DNA of 64,000 nucleotides from Nectonema munidae (lineage: Eukaryota > Nematomorpha > Nectonematoida > Nectonematidae). Under the pieces are notes generated by a model. The model did no database searches and was not told the origin of the DNA. It worked only from the letters and a program-made list of their open reading frames with translations. The number at the start of each line of letters is the position of its first letter. Position 1 is the stretch's first letter. Below are positions 22,904 through 33,873 of this stretch, piece after piece. Both the position numbers and the translations under genes were made by a program. The stretch covers positions 1 to 64,000 of the forward strand of contig JAUIRK010000964.1 of assembly GCA_030549495.1 (NCBI GenBank), read 5' to 3'.

Positions 22904-23363
22904 TTATTTGGCAAATATAATATTTAAAATCGTGCAAATTTCAAAGTATAGGTAATACCTTTTGTAACATTGTATGAGGTAGCAAAATATGAACAGAATG
23001 TTTGATATTTTTTGTTTTTTTAAAGAATATTTTCCGATTCTTTGATTACAGAATTTTATTTTTATTATTTGATAAAATATATTATTTAATACCGTGAAAA
23101 AATTAATAACTTATCTAACATCCTCTCCCCGAATGAGGTATATCAAATCTTACATCTAGCAAAATATGAACTGATACGTTGGAGATGAATTATCGCGGTA
23201 TACAGGTTGGAGATGAACCATCGTAGTATACAGTAATAATGTATATAGGTAATAACTTATGTAGCATCGTCTACCCGAATGAGGTATGTCAAATCTTACA
23301 TCTAGTAGAATGTGAACAGAAAGTTGAACATTGTCTCCCTATTTATTTGTACATGGAATAGAA
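22904..23363. repeat. Diverged direct repeats after the OTU gene
   Basis: The gene's last bases (GATTCTTTGATTACA with AATTTTATTTT) are repeated at 23036. The phrase CCCGAATGAGGTAT with TCAAATCTTACATCTAG recurs at 23131 and 23272, with an earlier relative near 22960. This looks like a decayed tandem duplication of roughly 140-165 bp. Confidence 0.6.
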
Positions 23364-23570
23364 ACCATCGTAGTATACAGGTTGAAGATGAATCATCGTA
23401 GTATACAGGTTGGAGATGAATCATCGTAGTATACAGGTTGGAGATGAATCATCGTAGTATACAGGTTGGAGATGAATCATTGTTGTATATAGTTTGGAGA
23501 TGAATCATCGTAGAATACAGGTTGGAGAAGAATCATCGTAATATACGGGTTGGAGATAACACGCAAGTTG
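23364..23570. repeat. 28-bp tandem repeat, about 7 units
   Basis: The unit is ATCGTAGTATACAGGTTGGA plus GATGAATC. Seven near-identical head-to-tail copies run from 23364, with isolated copies at 23196 and 23220. Each unit holds the short palindrome GTATAC. Confidence 0.85.
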
Positions 23571-23689
23571 TCTACCCGCGTTCAACCGTACAGGTTATGA
23601 GAATCAAATATTTATGAAAAATTTATTCAATTATTTTATTTTATATCCTAATTTGAAAAATGAATTCCAAAAATTCAAGTTGAAGCGTT

Positions 23690-25080
23690 CAAAAAAATGA
23701 ATCTATCTGGAAAAAGAACTTAAGTGTTATCTTCAAACAAAAGAGAGATTGTAAAATTCCATTAGTTGAATCTCTTTTCAAATTAACAAGAGTGGCAACA
23801 AACTACCAGTTCTTTGAAACTTTAATTTTTTATATAATAAAGTGAAAAGCCAAGACGAGCGGATCAAAATTATGATGGCTGATATTGAGCTTCTCTGGAC
23901 ACAAACTTTAGATTTTGCAATTCCTTCAATTTCTCTTATGAGAAAAAAGCTGAAAAATTTAATCAAACTGGAAAATAAAAAAGGCCATCTGAAAAGTTTA
24001 TAGAAATCACTCTTTTGAAGTTATTTGATCTTACTAATGTCAATGGTATATGGAAAAATTCAGAAGATAAAGAATTATATAAAAAGCAACTTGAAAGTGA
24101 AGGAAAGGTAGGTTTTGGAAAAGGCATTATCAAGCTCAATTCATCCAAGAAAAAGAATTAGACTCAAAAATGTTGAAAACTTCTATCAAGCAAACTGAAA
24201 CAATCTCTGATAATGAATCATTATCTCTCGTCAAACCTTTTTCTTCATCATCGTCATGTGAAACTCACGAGCCAAAATACAAAAAAGGAATTACTGGTAC
24301 GGCGAGTCTTTTAGTGCGAAAAAATATTTAACTCACAAAGCTCATGAAATCCTTTGTGTATCAAAAATTAAGGTTATGATGTACCAGTGCCAAGACAATC
24401 ATCCATATTGAAGAAAGTCATTAAAGAGATAAAGGAAATGAAAACTAAAATTTCCAGAGTTTTATCTAACAATGATTGTTTTTGTTTTCAGTTTGATGGG
24501 AAAAAGTTAAAAGGAGAAGAAAATAAAGCTTTGTATTCTCAATTGTAAGAGTGGCTCAGCAAAAGCTATTTACAGTGACCTGGAGAAAATAATCGACCAA
24601 TTCAACGCGTGGAAATATATTTCAATGATAATTTGTGACACCACGGCTACCAACACAGGTTCTCAAATGTGAATAGTTAAAACGTATTAAGCTATCTTTT
24701 TCTGAAAAAACAACAAAGCCGCAGTTGAGCAAAACTTATAGCCAGCTATTCTTGATTGACGTGCCTAAAAGTGATAATCTTGGATGGCGTGATGATTACA
24801 AGTTAAATATAAATTGTGCATGAGTTCTCAGTGGCCCTTAATCAAGTGGAGAGCTTTGCCAAGTTTACATCAAGCGAGGTGGATTTCTAGGGCAATTTAC
24901 GCACTCATTGAATTTTTTGTTGCCTAACTTGCGAGAGACTCTTGAGAATGCGTGTGAATTCATTTCCAACGATTGGGCAGCCGTTTGTTTTCACTTCCAA
25001 CATTATGATGAAGAGATATATGAGAAATTGTTGAAAGCCATTGAAAAGACCTAATGTATTAAAGCTTTAAAATCCTTCAG
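23690..25080 (+). pseudogene. Decayed transposase-like gene of an uncharacterised family
   Basis: Broken frames contain LLKLFDLTNVNGIWKNSEDK with ESEGKVGFGKG, then FDGKKLKGEENKALYSQL, then MIICDTTATNTG, then WRALPSLHQARWISRAIYAL and IEFFVAQLARD. The order and motifs match a protein family I remember only as hypothetical proteins in arthropods and cnidarians, where a DTT-NTG block and an ARWM-KAIY block are hallmarks. The D of DTTATNTG may be a catalytic acid, but that is inference. Many stops and frame changes interrupt it. It appears nested in the larger element. Confidence 0.45.
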
Positions 25081-25156
25081 AACACATTAGAAAAGGGAGA
25101 AGTCGAGATTAGATATAGCCAGACGAATCAGAATTCCGAAAGAGCAATACAATTAA

Positions 25157-25284
25157 CCCATTTAAGGCAAAACAAAACACGATATCTAAAAACACACAGA
25201 CGATTTATATTCAAAGTCATCGAAAAAAGCAGACGAAGATGAAATTACTTATATTCCAAAATAGGAACATTGGCCGTAAATGGG
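25157..25284. mobile_element. piggyBac-type miniature element, 128 bp
   Basis: TTAA at 25153-25156 and 25285-25288 flank an element whose ends are CCCATTTAAGGC and the reverse complement of CCCATTTACGGCC. TTAA duplications and CCC-starting inverted ends are the piggyBac signature. It has no coding capacity, so it would need a transposase supplied elsewhere. Confidence 0.75.
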
Positions 25285-25439
25285 TTAATGGAGGAACTAC
25301 ATAACATATTTAAACATGAAGTTTATAGGAAAAAACGAATTCTGATTAATCGCAAATACAAATTTTTCTTTCTCAAAATAAACTTTAATATAAAATTGAT
25401 TAAAAACCATTTTTTGAAAAATTAAATAATTTTTTAGTT

Positions 25440-26040
25440 AAATAAAATGAGTGATATTTTCATTTTTTTACCATAAAGGATTGGGAGGTTTTTTTGATAG
25501 CTTGGTCATTTTTATTAAAATTCTCCTCATTATTTTTATTTTGCAGAACATTTTCTTTTTCGATTCCTGATTTTTAAACATCCATGTCATTGCAAGTTTC
25601 TCTGTTATGCGCAATGTTTTCAAATATACTGTCATTCTCAGTTGACATGCAAGATACGTGTTTTTCAATTGAAACCAAGGGTACAAAATTATTGAAATAA
25701 TTTTTCAAATTATTAAATGTAGACAATTTTTATTATCAAATTATATAGGATAAATAGTCGATTCAAAATAACATGAGCTATATTATCAAAAGAACAATTA
25801 GGCGGGTAAACTAATCGAATAGGTTGTTTATAATCGTTGAAGGGTCTTATAGTATAAGTTATAGACCACATATATTTTCAAACAAATATCCCTAACTACA
25901 TCATTATAAAACTTATATAATGGAAGAAAAATAACATCAGTCTACGCAAAAGATTCAACAGCAAACTCCTTACTTTTATTTGGCAAAACAAATAGAGTTG
26001 AATAAACAGTTATCTTGAGGAGAAGTTGCAGGGTAACTTC
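25440..26040 (-). pseudogene. Inverted, decayed copy of the first OTU gene
   Basis: Read on the minus strand, the region parallels 22300-22870. ATSPQDNCLFNSI covers the protease cysteine motif, then come bases matching AGGAGTTTGCTGTTG, then a stretch corresponding to CCCTATTCGATTAGTTTATC, then the segment after the histidine motif (open frame 25686-25468, ending near KKPPNPLW). Several frame changes are present. Its opposite orientation to 21968-22903 suggests either a nested second element or an inversion. Confidence 0.65.
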
Positions 26041-27890
26041 ACTTAGATTGTGGGCAGAAGTAGTGGAGTGAGAAAGTGTATCGTGCGGCTTTGAAGTGAG
26101 TAGCTTTTCGAAAGAACGTTCTCCTTTGATTTTAGTGATTTGATGTGCCTCTGCGACGGAACCAGTGAGACCCTAATATTTATCCAATGTTTATCTATTT
26201 TCACATGTACACTTGTTATTATTTTGTCATGAAATGAAGTCATATGCACCTTTTATTATAAAACTGTTTATTTATCAGATTTGTTCTCATATTATGATGT
26301 TAATATCGACCATATATTTTAAAACTGTTTATTTATCTTGTTATTTGTTTTTATAATAAAATTATAATTATTTTGTAAATTTTCTAAACAATTTTCATTT
26401 CTGATAAAAACCAATATTTTGAACTGGTATATTTTAGTATTTCTAAATATGATTTTTATAGCTAAGGGATATGGAGAGAATATTTTTAAATATCTAGAAT
26501 TTTTATCATGTGTTAAGGTTCCGAATATCTTTGTAATCTTCTAATATATAATAATTTCAAGCGAATCATATCACAGGTCTGGCAAGATCTCCGGTAAAAC
26601 AACTTGCCAGACCTTATTATATAAAAATTGTAAAATAAAAAAACATTTAAAATAAAAATTTTCTAAAAATATTTTGCATACATATTAAGCAAACCATTTC
26701 AAAAATTCTACACAAAAGTTCAAATCACTTAACTTAAAATTTGCAGTTTTATTTCATGAAAATAATATGATTGGTTGAAATGTTTATGTAATATATAATA
26801 TTACTAATACTAATAAGACGATTTTTTGGAAATGTTTACTTATTTGTTTTGAAGAAAAATTAAATTGTTTTCAATGTTCCTTTTTCATGATGCATTTAAA
26901 AGCTTATCGTTTGCTGTATACGCTAGAATAATGTATTTTTGAAAAAAAATGGTTTTTTGATAACTGGACTTTACTTCTAAAAATTTGGTCTAAATTTTAG
27001 TAAAAAAAAGTGACCACTTTTTATTGAAAACATAATGTGAAGATTAAAACAACAATTTTTTATTGAAAATGGTATCATAGGAAAGCTATACTCGTTGTGC
27101 TTAATATAGGCTAAGTTTTACCAACAAAATATTTTCCATTTTGCAAAATATACTTTTATGTGAGGTCAGTCAACTTTTATCTAGTTCGAAAAAATACCGA
27201 TAATTTTTTAATTAATAAATTATTTACATTTTTTTTGCATATTTATAAAATATACCCAATATATAAAAATAATACGTTGAAAAAATTGTTTTTTTTATTT
27301 ATTTATCAAATTTTCGATTTTAATATCTCATTTTAAAGGCAATATTATACTAATTACGAAAATGTATAAATATTTTACGTTTGAATTTTTTAAAATACTT
27401 TTTTGTCTCTTGATAAAATAACAAAATTTCTAACTTTGACCGCAAAAAAATATATAAGTCATTACCAGGGCGAGTAAAAGTCAATAAAGTCAACTTTTAT
27501 TTCCGTTTAGCAAAAACTCTTTTAATATCTTTATTTGTTTAGTCTAAAAAATTTCTAACTAATTTAAAATTTTTAAGTCAATCAAAGTCAATTTTTCGAG
27601 ATTAGGTCAATAAAGTCAATTTTTTATATTTAACACTTTTTGATTCAATGTGCCTAATTTTATTCCCAAACTTTTTTATCATTGCATGTTTTTCACATCT
27701 TTTACACAAGTTTACCTTAAAAGTTAAGTTATCCTGCAAAATTGTAGATTACCGGCATTAAATCATTCAAAATTAGTAATAGAAAAAGACGTTCTCTTTT
27801 CAAACCTAGCGTCAACACTTCAGTTCCAATTGTAATTAAGTTGCCAAATTGGTTGCAAGCAGCCAAATATTTTCATTAAAATCTTTCAGC
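26041..27890. other. AT-rich region without gene
   Basis: No coding frame is supported. An inverted pair GGTCTGGCAAG / CTTGCCAGACC at 26577-26616 could form a stem with a loop of about 18 bases. The phrase GTCAATAAAGTCAA recurs at 27480 and 27607 (and at 28370), possibly the subterminal part of a decayed hAT element. Confidence 0.4.
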
Positions 27891-28330
27891 AGTGAAGAAA
27901 TTAATGATGAAGATGATGGAATTTTATTGCCAAATATCAAGAAATTGTTAAAAAAGAAAATCTGTTTCAAAACTTGCTAACAATAATTAGAGAATATTCA
28001 CGATTCATTGATTTAGTCGGAAAAAGTCAACATAGAGACTTTTTCAGTCAAAGATGCCTTTACTTGTTTCTTCAATATTATTTCATTTTCGAATGTGGCG
28101 TTGAAAGTTATCTTGAAAATAGATTCAAATGAAATCAATAAAATCATGAATATGGAAAACTCTCAAATCTCTACCAGTACTTAAATTGTCAAGTTTTAAC
28201 TTTAGAAGTAGAAAGATCTTTTTCTAAACTGAAAAAATGGTCGAATTTTAAATCAGAAAATGTCATTAATTATATGTTGTTGTATTACAAAGTTATGGAA
28301 TCTTTTGGTATTTTTCAAAACTTTCTCTAA
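27890..28330 (+). pseudogene. Possible hAT transposase C-terminal fragment
   Basis: In one frame LNCQVLTLEVERSFSKLKKW is followed by SNFKSENVINYMLLYYKVME. VERSFSKLK and the following helix resemble the C-terminal dimerisation domain of hAT transposases. The upstream part (from 27890) is broken into short frames. GTCAATAAAGTCAA words lie on both sides (27607, 28370), which could mark the limits of the relic. Confidence 0.45.
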
Positions 28331-31010
28331 AGTCTTCATAGTTATTCAATTCAATAAAAACTTTAAAAAGTCAATAAAGTCAATTTTTTCCAATTTTTTG
28401 AACCTACATAAACTCATATACACACAGACACATATCATATGTATAATGCGAGATTCTTAAAATATTAATAATATATTTGAAAAAATATTTTTTGGTGTGA
28501 AAAGTTTTAGGACCTAGAATCATACAGGTACCAATGATCTTTAACAGGACCTAGCTTAAAGGTACCAATTTCCTTAAGCAGGACCCAACGGGGTATCAAT
28601 GATCTTTAAGAGGACATAGAATCACCAGGATCTAGAATCCAATGTCTCGAGGAAAGCTGGGGACAACCAAGCTTATCCTAGTGATATATAAGAATATCTA
28701 GCAGTAAAAACCTTTTGTGCTTATTATTTGTTTTCTAAATATCAAGTGACTAATAAAATTGCAATTTCTTGATTGAAATTAAATTAAATTATATATAGAT
28801 AATCATGCAATATTAAAAACGAAACAATCTTTATGGTAAAAATTCATGGCATCAAAGTTGACTCTTACTACTATTATCCCTTTAATCTCCATTTTAATCA
28901 CTACTCTATGATTCTTTTAATCAAAGTTTTGTTATGTTTTTGATTATTATGTTTTTTAAAATATAAAATTCTATTCCTCTATTGTATTGTTGAAAAAACA
29001 TACATCTGTACATTTTTTATATAGTTATTTTAACAAAATAATTAAAGAAAAATCATTTCAATTTAAATTTCGCTAGAGTTTATGAAGATGAGTAAATATA
29101 TTTAATTTTTACTGTAGAAGTACAATAGTTTGTGGTGATTTAATAATGAAAACACGAAAGAGACTGCTTACATTAAAATATGAGCAGTGTCTAAGCTGAA
29201 CTTAAAGTTGAAAGCTACATTCATAAAAGTCAGACAACTAACATAGTTTACTATCTTCTTTTTTTCTGTTTTGATGGGTGATAATCTAAACTACTTTAAT
29301 GATAAAAAAGAAACAAATAATTTTTTAAAGATAAATTTCTTATTATTTATATAATTCTTTTTAGAAATCTAATTATCGTCAATTTCTCATTTTTAGGACA
29401 TCATTAGAATTGATAAATATAATTTTTTCGTATATATAAAATTCATTTTCCTAATCGTTATCATTGCCTATTTAGATTCCCAATTGTTAAACTACAATTT
29501 CAAAAAAAAAGTGATTGTAATACTTGATAAAAAATATTTAATTAACATATTTGATTTTGTTGAAAAACTTACAATTATATTCCCAATCAGTTAGATTTTA
29601 ATAGCTTGGTCCTTCACTGAAATAGCAATATTAAGCATACTTTCTCTATTCATAACTTGTGTGTTAACATACATATTTCTGTTTATTTAGATTCTAGTAA
29701 ATTGTTTGATTGAGTATATATTTTTTCTGCTCTTCAAACTACAACGACTTAGGTTTCGTTCTAAAGCGCTAAACCGTTCAAAAAATAATATCTACATTTC
29801 TTTTTTGAGTATTCCTCGTCTTAGTGCATTAACTTGGGTTTACTTCTAGAAACAATTTGAAATCTTTCTTCTTTTTATCTTAATAAATCACATTACTTTA
29901 CATTTTTGTCTTTCTATATTATACGTATACCATGTAGGTGCTTTCTTCAAATATGAATCCAATATAAATCAATAGCTTATATACCACTGCCTTTGATATT
30001 TACAAGAGGTTTCTTTTCAATAATACTCGTAAGCAAATGGAAGTTTATGTTGTTTTCTAAATTTATAAATCTTGTTATACAGTCCGATTATTTTCTCATT
30101 AAATTCCTTCTTTCAATTATTTAGCACTCATTTCTCATGGACAACACTTTAATTCAGTCGTTGCGAAAATATCAAAATTCGCACAATTTTACGTCCTTGT
30201 TTGTACCACAGCCGATACCCTTATATCCTGAAAACTGATTTGGGTGTTACTTATCTGCATTTTTTTATTTTAACCGAGTAGATATTACATTGATTTTTTC
30301 TTATAATAATAAATAAATATTGCTTAACTTTTTCCTGTCTTATTGTAAAACTTGTCTGATATTAATTCATCTTTTTATTACCCCCCTCCCCCAATGTGAT
30401 GCATTTTGGAATTACCTGTTTTTATATATTTATTTTATTAGGTTGTTTTTTTATATTTTAAATTAAAAACTTATTAGCATTATCTTTATTTTTTATATTG
30501 AAACTCCCACCAAACCCTTCAGAAAATATATAGTCCTGCAAACTGTGTGGTTTAATTCACAGCAAATCAATCATAGACAAATACACTACATACTGATAAG
30601 TAAAAAATTGACTAAATATGTTAAAATATTTTATTTTATTTTTTTCTAAAGTTGATTATACTCTTATCTTATTATTATTGTTATACATTTGTAAATTTTT
30701 TACATTTTTTTATTTTAATTAATCAAAAAGCATATATAAAGCACAGTTTATTGTTTTTAAGTAAAATTAAACAGAAGAAACTACATCATTAAAGAACTGA
30801 AAATCGCTTTTGGAAAAATACCAGGATGTTCATATTTTTATAATATATCTTTGTAAAAATGTAGTTGAAAGTAATAACTCTTTATTGGAATAATTTAACT
30901 TTCCTGAGTCAGTTACTTAGATAATAAAAAATAGATACATGAGGAGGCGTGCTTGTAATAATTCTTTACAATTAGTTCTAAATGTATTTTTTGATAATAT
31001 ATTATAAATT
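28331..31010. other. Long AT-rich region without gene
   Basis: No coding frame is supported over 2.6 kb. At 28508-28640 a short motif (AGGACCTAG..., GGTACCAATnATCTTTAA) repeats about three times. The rest has no structure I recognise. It lies between the two OTU-bearing parts of the large element. Confidence 0.4.
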
Positions 31011-31088
31011 TTGTTGGTTTTTGATATACTTACACTTTCACTTTACTATTTTAGGAGTTTTAATTGTTTTATTCACTTTAACTTGAAA

Positions 31089-32354
31089 ATGCTCAGTTGT
31101 TTTAAATGCCACAGTGAAATAAAAGATGAGGGTATTTTTTGCTCTAAATGTTACAAGCGTTATGATTTGGAATGTGAAAATCTTTCCAGTTTTCAAGCAA
31201 ATGTTTTTAACTCTTCATTGCCGTATATATGCATTAAATACAACCTAGTTGATGAGAAATACAACTACCTTGGGGCACTAAAGAGACTTGAAATTTCATT
31301 TTCAAATATAGAAAATGAGAAAGCAGTTAGAAGAGAAAAATTTTTTTTGAGAAATACTGAAATAAAAAAAATATATTCAAGCAATAATATTCAAAACTTC
31401 ATTACTGACAATGTTTCTTTGCAAGTTCTAACCAAAATTGGTTTAAATGAGCGCTACACTCCTATATACACGAAAGGTGATGGAAATTGCCTATTCAATT
31501 CGATATCATTATTTTTTAACGGGGATGAATCTTTTTCTTTATATTTTAGATTGATTACTGCAATCGAATTAATTCTCAATTATGAAGAACTTGTATCTTG
31601 TAAATTAAATCCTGGAATAGAAAAGGTTTCACCAACAATTTTAGAAGAGAGTTTCAAATGTTGCTTAAATAGGTCATGGTCATCCGCTTATATGATTAAA
31701 GCGGCTGCATCAGCGATAGGAATGCGTATTAAAAGTATTTATCCTTATATGAATGGAACACATGATAAGGTAGCGGAAATATTAAATACTATTTTTATGC
31801 CTATTGGAGAAATAATAGTACCTCAAATAATGCATATCTTGTGGACATGTACCCATGAACAAATATCCAAGTACTGGACTCCAAATCATTTTGTTTTGCT
31901 GATTTCCACTCAAAATGAGTACAGCAATGAAATGAAAAGAAAACTAAGCCAAAGCCCGATTCACAGCATTTTTAATCATAAAATAACACCTTCTCCCTTA
32001 AAAGACCACACCTATCTTGCCTCTAATGAAGACAGCACTGAATTTATTGAATCTTTAAATATTTTTAATGGAAAACAACAACTGAAATCATTAAGTAACA
32101 AATTTTTATCTAGCAGGGTAGTTATAAACGAGCTCTTTTCTTCTGATTTCTATTATTCAGACGTTATTCCAAACTATTTTATAGAAAATGTTTATTTTAA
32201 AACAAAAATAATTCATAAAGATAAAAATGATCAAAGAACTTTCTTTGATAACTTCGGAGTTTGGACTAAAACTACACAGAAAAAGGTGTATTTTTTAAAC
32301 TTGAATAATGAATTGTTGTTTATTAAAAAAATAAGGAACTTTTTGGATATATAA
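31089..32354 (+). CDS. N-terminal part: PHD-like zinc finger and OTU protease domain
   Basis: The frame is open from 31011, but MLSCFKCHSEI at 31089 is the better start because the upstream residues are hydrophobic filler ending near a TTTTAG. CFKC, CSKC and DLEC form a degenerate PHD finger (C4HC3 with D for H, last CXXC incomplete). The OTU domain follows: YTKGDGNCLFNSISLFF has the catalytic aspartate and cysteine (residues 131 and 134 from this start), and WTPNHFVLLIST has the histidine (267). The triad is complete, unlike the copy at 21968. The C-terminal part RTFFDNFGVWTKTTQKKVYF resembles the segment that precedes DNA-binding domains in Phantom-like transposases. The usual role of OTU proteins is deubiquitination; here it is unproven. 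Confidence 0.75.
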   Translation: MLSCFKCHSEIKDEGIFCSKCYKRYDLECENLSSFQANVFNSSLPYICIKYNLVDEKYNYLGALKRLEISFSNIENEKAVRREKFFLRNTEIKKIYSSNNIQNFITDNVSLQVLTKIGLNERYTPIYTKGDGNCLFNSISLFFNGDESFSLYFRLITAIELILNYEELVSCKLNPGIEKVSPTILEESFKCCLNRSWSSAYMIKAAASAIGMRIKSIYPYMNGTHDKVAEILNTIFMPIGEIIVPQIMHILWTCTHEQISKYWTPNHFVLLISTQNEYSNEMKRKLSQSPIHSIFNHKITPSPLKDHTYLASNEDSTEFIESLNIFNGKQQLKSLSNKFLSSRVVINELFSSDFYYSDVIPNYFIENVYFKTKIIHKDKNDQRTFFDNFGVWTKTTQKKVYFLNLNNELLFIKKIRNFLDI

Positions 32355-32374
32355 AGAACAAAAATTTTATTTCA

Positions 32375-32737
32375 ATGAATCCACAGCCGGATAATGCAGA
32401 AATTATTACATTGGTGCATTATTATGCAGAATTAAAACGCAAGGATCTTTTTAAAAGAAGAATTTCTTGGATTGAGAAAGGTGCAGATATTTATTTATGG
32501 GAATATATTGGAACGAGGCCTTTAGAACGTTCTCATCATGGAAATTTAAAAATGCATACTCAAGAATATGTGAGAACTAATCCAGCAATAAAGGATCGTG
32601 TATTGGAACAATTGAAACATACAAAATCATGTAAAAAAATTTATTCTAAAATGCTTGAATCTCAAAAGGATAAACCTAGAACCTCAAAAGTCATAAATAT
32701 TAAATATCTGAAAAAAAAATTCATTACATGCATATAA
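32375..32737 (+). CDS. Transposase middle part, FLYWCH-like DNA-binding region
   Basis: A 120-residue frame: a helix (IITLVHYYAELKRKDLFKRR) is followed by YLWEYIGTRPLERSHHGNLK and EYVRTNPAIKDRVLEQLK. Conserved HGN-K and YVRT words are hallmarks I remember from MULE-associated proteins of invertebrates. Such N-terminal regions often carry a FLYWCH/WRKY-type zinc fold that binds the terminal repeats. The metal ligands are not obvious here, so DNA binding is inferred from position. Confidence 0.6.
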   Translation: MNPQPDNAEIITLVHYYAELKRKDLFKRRISWIEKGADIYLWEYIGTRPLERSHHGNLKMHTQEYVRTNPAIKDRVLEQLKHTKSCKKIYSKMLESQKDKPRTSKVINIKYLKKKFITCI

Positions 32738-32774
32738 TAACAATATCGCCGATAATATACAAAGTATAATATGT

Positions 32775-33722
32775 ATGCTAACAACTGGACACCCATTTTT
32801 GAAAGAAATGACTCTTAATACTAATGGACTTCCTAATATAATTTGTTATACGCAAAATCAGCTATTACATCTAAGCAAATCTATCAAATCTGGGTTAAAC
32901 ATTTTAGGAATAGATCGCACGTTTAATCTAGGCCCTTGCTTCGTTACCGTCACAGTTTTTGACAACAAAAATCTCAAAAGAAAAGTAAAGAATGTTGTAC
33001 CTATTTTCCTTGGTCCCATATATTTACATTGGGATGGAAAGTTTGAATCATATTCAAAATTTTTCTCGCATTTATCACTTATATTGAACCAGGATTTCAA
33101 CTTTGAACTTACTACAGATAATTTAATCATAGGTAGTGATGAAGAAAAAGCTTTAGTTAAGGCTATTAAACATTTTTTTCCACATACTACTTTCATATAT
33201 TGCCAAAGACATTTAGGAAAAAATATACAAAGGCATCTAAAAAATAAAATTGGCATGAATCATAGAGAAACCATGGCATTCGTTAATTCAATTTTTGGTA
33301 ATTCAGGTTTAGTTGATTCTGCCAATATTTTAGATTTTAATTCAAAGAAAAGTTTACTGATAAAAATATACGAGAAAAAAATTGGAACTTATTTAACTGA
33401 AAGATTATTACCTGTAATTGAAAATCATGTTTTTATCCCTAAACACAATTACAAATATTTGCCAGATAAATGGAAAAATAATTGTGAATCCATGAACCAT
33501 GTACTCAAATCAAACATAGAATGGAATAGTAAAAAGATACTAGATTTAATTGAAAGCCTGTATACCGAAGTAAGATATCAAGAAAACTTGATATGTTCCC
33601 TTTATGATTATGGAGATTTAAAAATATCAGATGAATGTAATTTCTATCAAAAATCAAAATCCGAGTGGGATCAAATGAACAAAAAAGAGAGAAGAATACT
33701 TCCAAAATTTTTTAGATATTGA
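32775..33722 (+). CDS. MULE-type transposase catalytic domain
   Basis: A 315-residue frame, with homology extending upstream in frame to about 32727. LGIDRTFNLG (D47), IGSDEEKALVKAI (D122) and NNCESMNHVLK (E238) fit the DDE triad of Mutator-like transposases. FIYCQRHLGKNIQRHL (C143, H146) is the C/H motif between the second D and E. The enzyme would cut and rejoin the element at its inverted ends. Spacing and motifs are intact, but flanking frame changes mean the full protein is not made as it stands. Confidence 0.82.
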   Translation: MLTTGHPFLKEMTLNTNGLPNIICYTQNQLLHLSKSIKSGLNILGIDRTFNLGPCFVTVTVFDNKNLKRKVKNVVPIFLGPIYLHWDGKFESYSKFFSHLSLILNQDFNFELTTDNLIIGSDEEKALVKAIKHFFPHTTFIYCQRHLGKNIQRHLKNKIGMNHRETMAFVNSIFGNSGLVDSANILDFNSKKSLLIKIYEKKIGTYLTERLLPVIENHVFIPKHNYKYLPDKWKNNCESMNHVLKSNIEWNSKKILDLIESLYTEVRYQENLICSLYDYGDLKISDECNFYQKSKSEWDQMNKKERRILPKFFRY

Positions 33723-33873
33723 ACCACCAAAAACCGCAATTAACCATGACAAGGGATTAATAGTTTCAACAAACAGACAACTTATAGTAAAAAAATGTTC
33801 AAATATTGCTTCAAAACCAGGAAGAAAAACATTCAGCCTTAAAAAAAGAACATCAAATAAGGTAAAGCTTTAA
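33723..33873 (+). pseudogene. Basic C-terminal tail of the MULE transposase
   Basis: After the stop at 33720-33722 a neighbouring frame reads FLDIEPPKTAINHDKG and then SKPGRKTFSLKKRTSNK before a stop at 33871-33873. Lysine-rich PGRK tails are common at the ends of such transposases, so this is probably the displaced C-terminus. Confidence 0.5.

Larger units (their letters stand above)
31089..33873 (+). pseudogene. PHD-OTU-MULE transposase gene, four-part, frame-broken
   Basis: Adjacent frames together cover one long transposase of roughly 900 residues. Parts in order: 31089-32354 (PHD-like finger, OTU protease), 32375-32737 (DNA-binding-like region), 32727-33722 (MULE catalytic domain) and 33710-33873 (basic C-terminus). 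Each junction needs a one- or two-base frame change. The one near 32711-32719 sits in a run of nine A's, where the two frames read KYLKKK and KNSLHAYNNN and overlap. The order of domains, with no gap at any junction, is why I treat them as one gene. Introns are possible for the first junction but no clear splice sites are seen. Confidence 0.75.

Noticed and set aside
23364-23570. CRISPR-like regularly repeated array
   Set aside because: The 28-bp units are directly adjacent with no unique spacers, and the DNA is eukaryotic.
32858-33256. Minus-strand ORF of 132 residues inside the transposase
   Set aside because: It is the reverse shadow of the MULE catalytic domain, which has the DDE motifs on the + strand.
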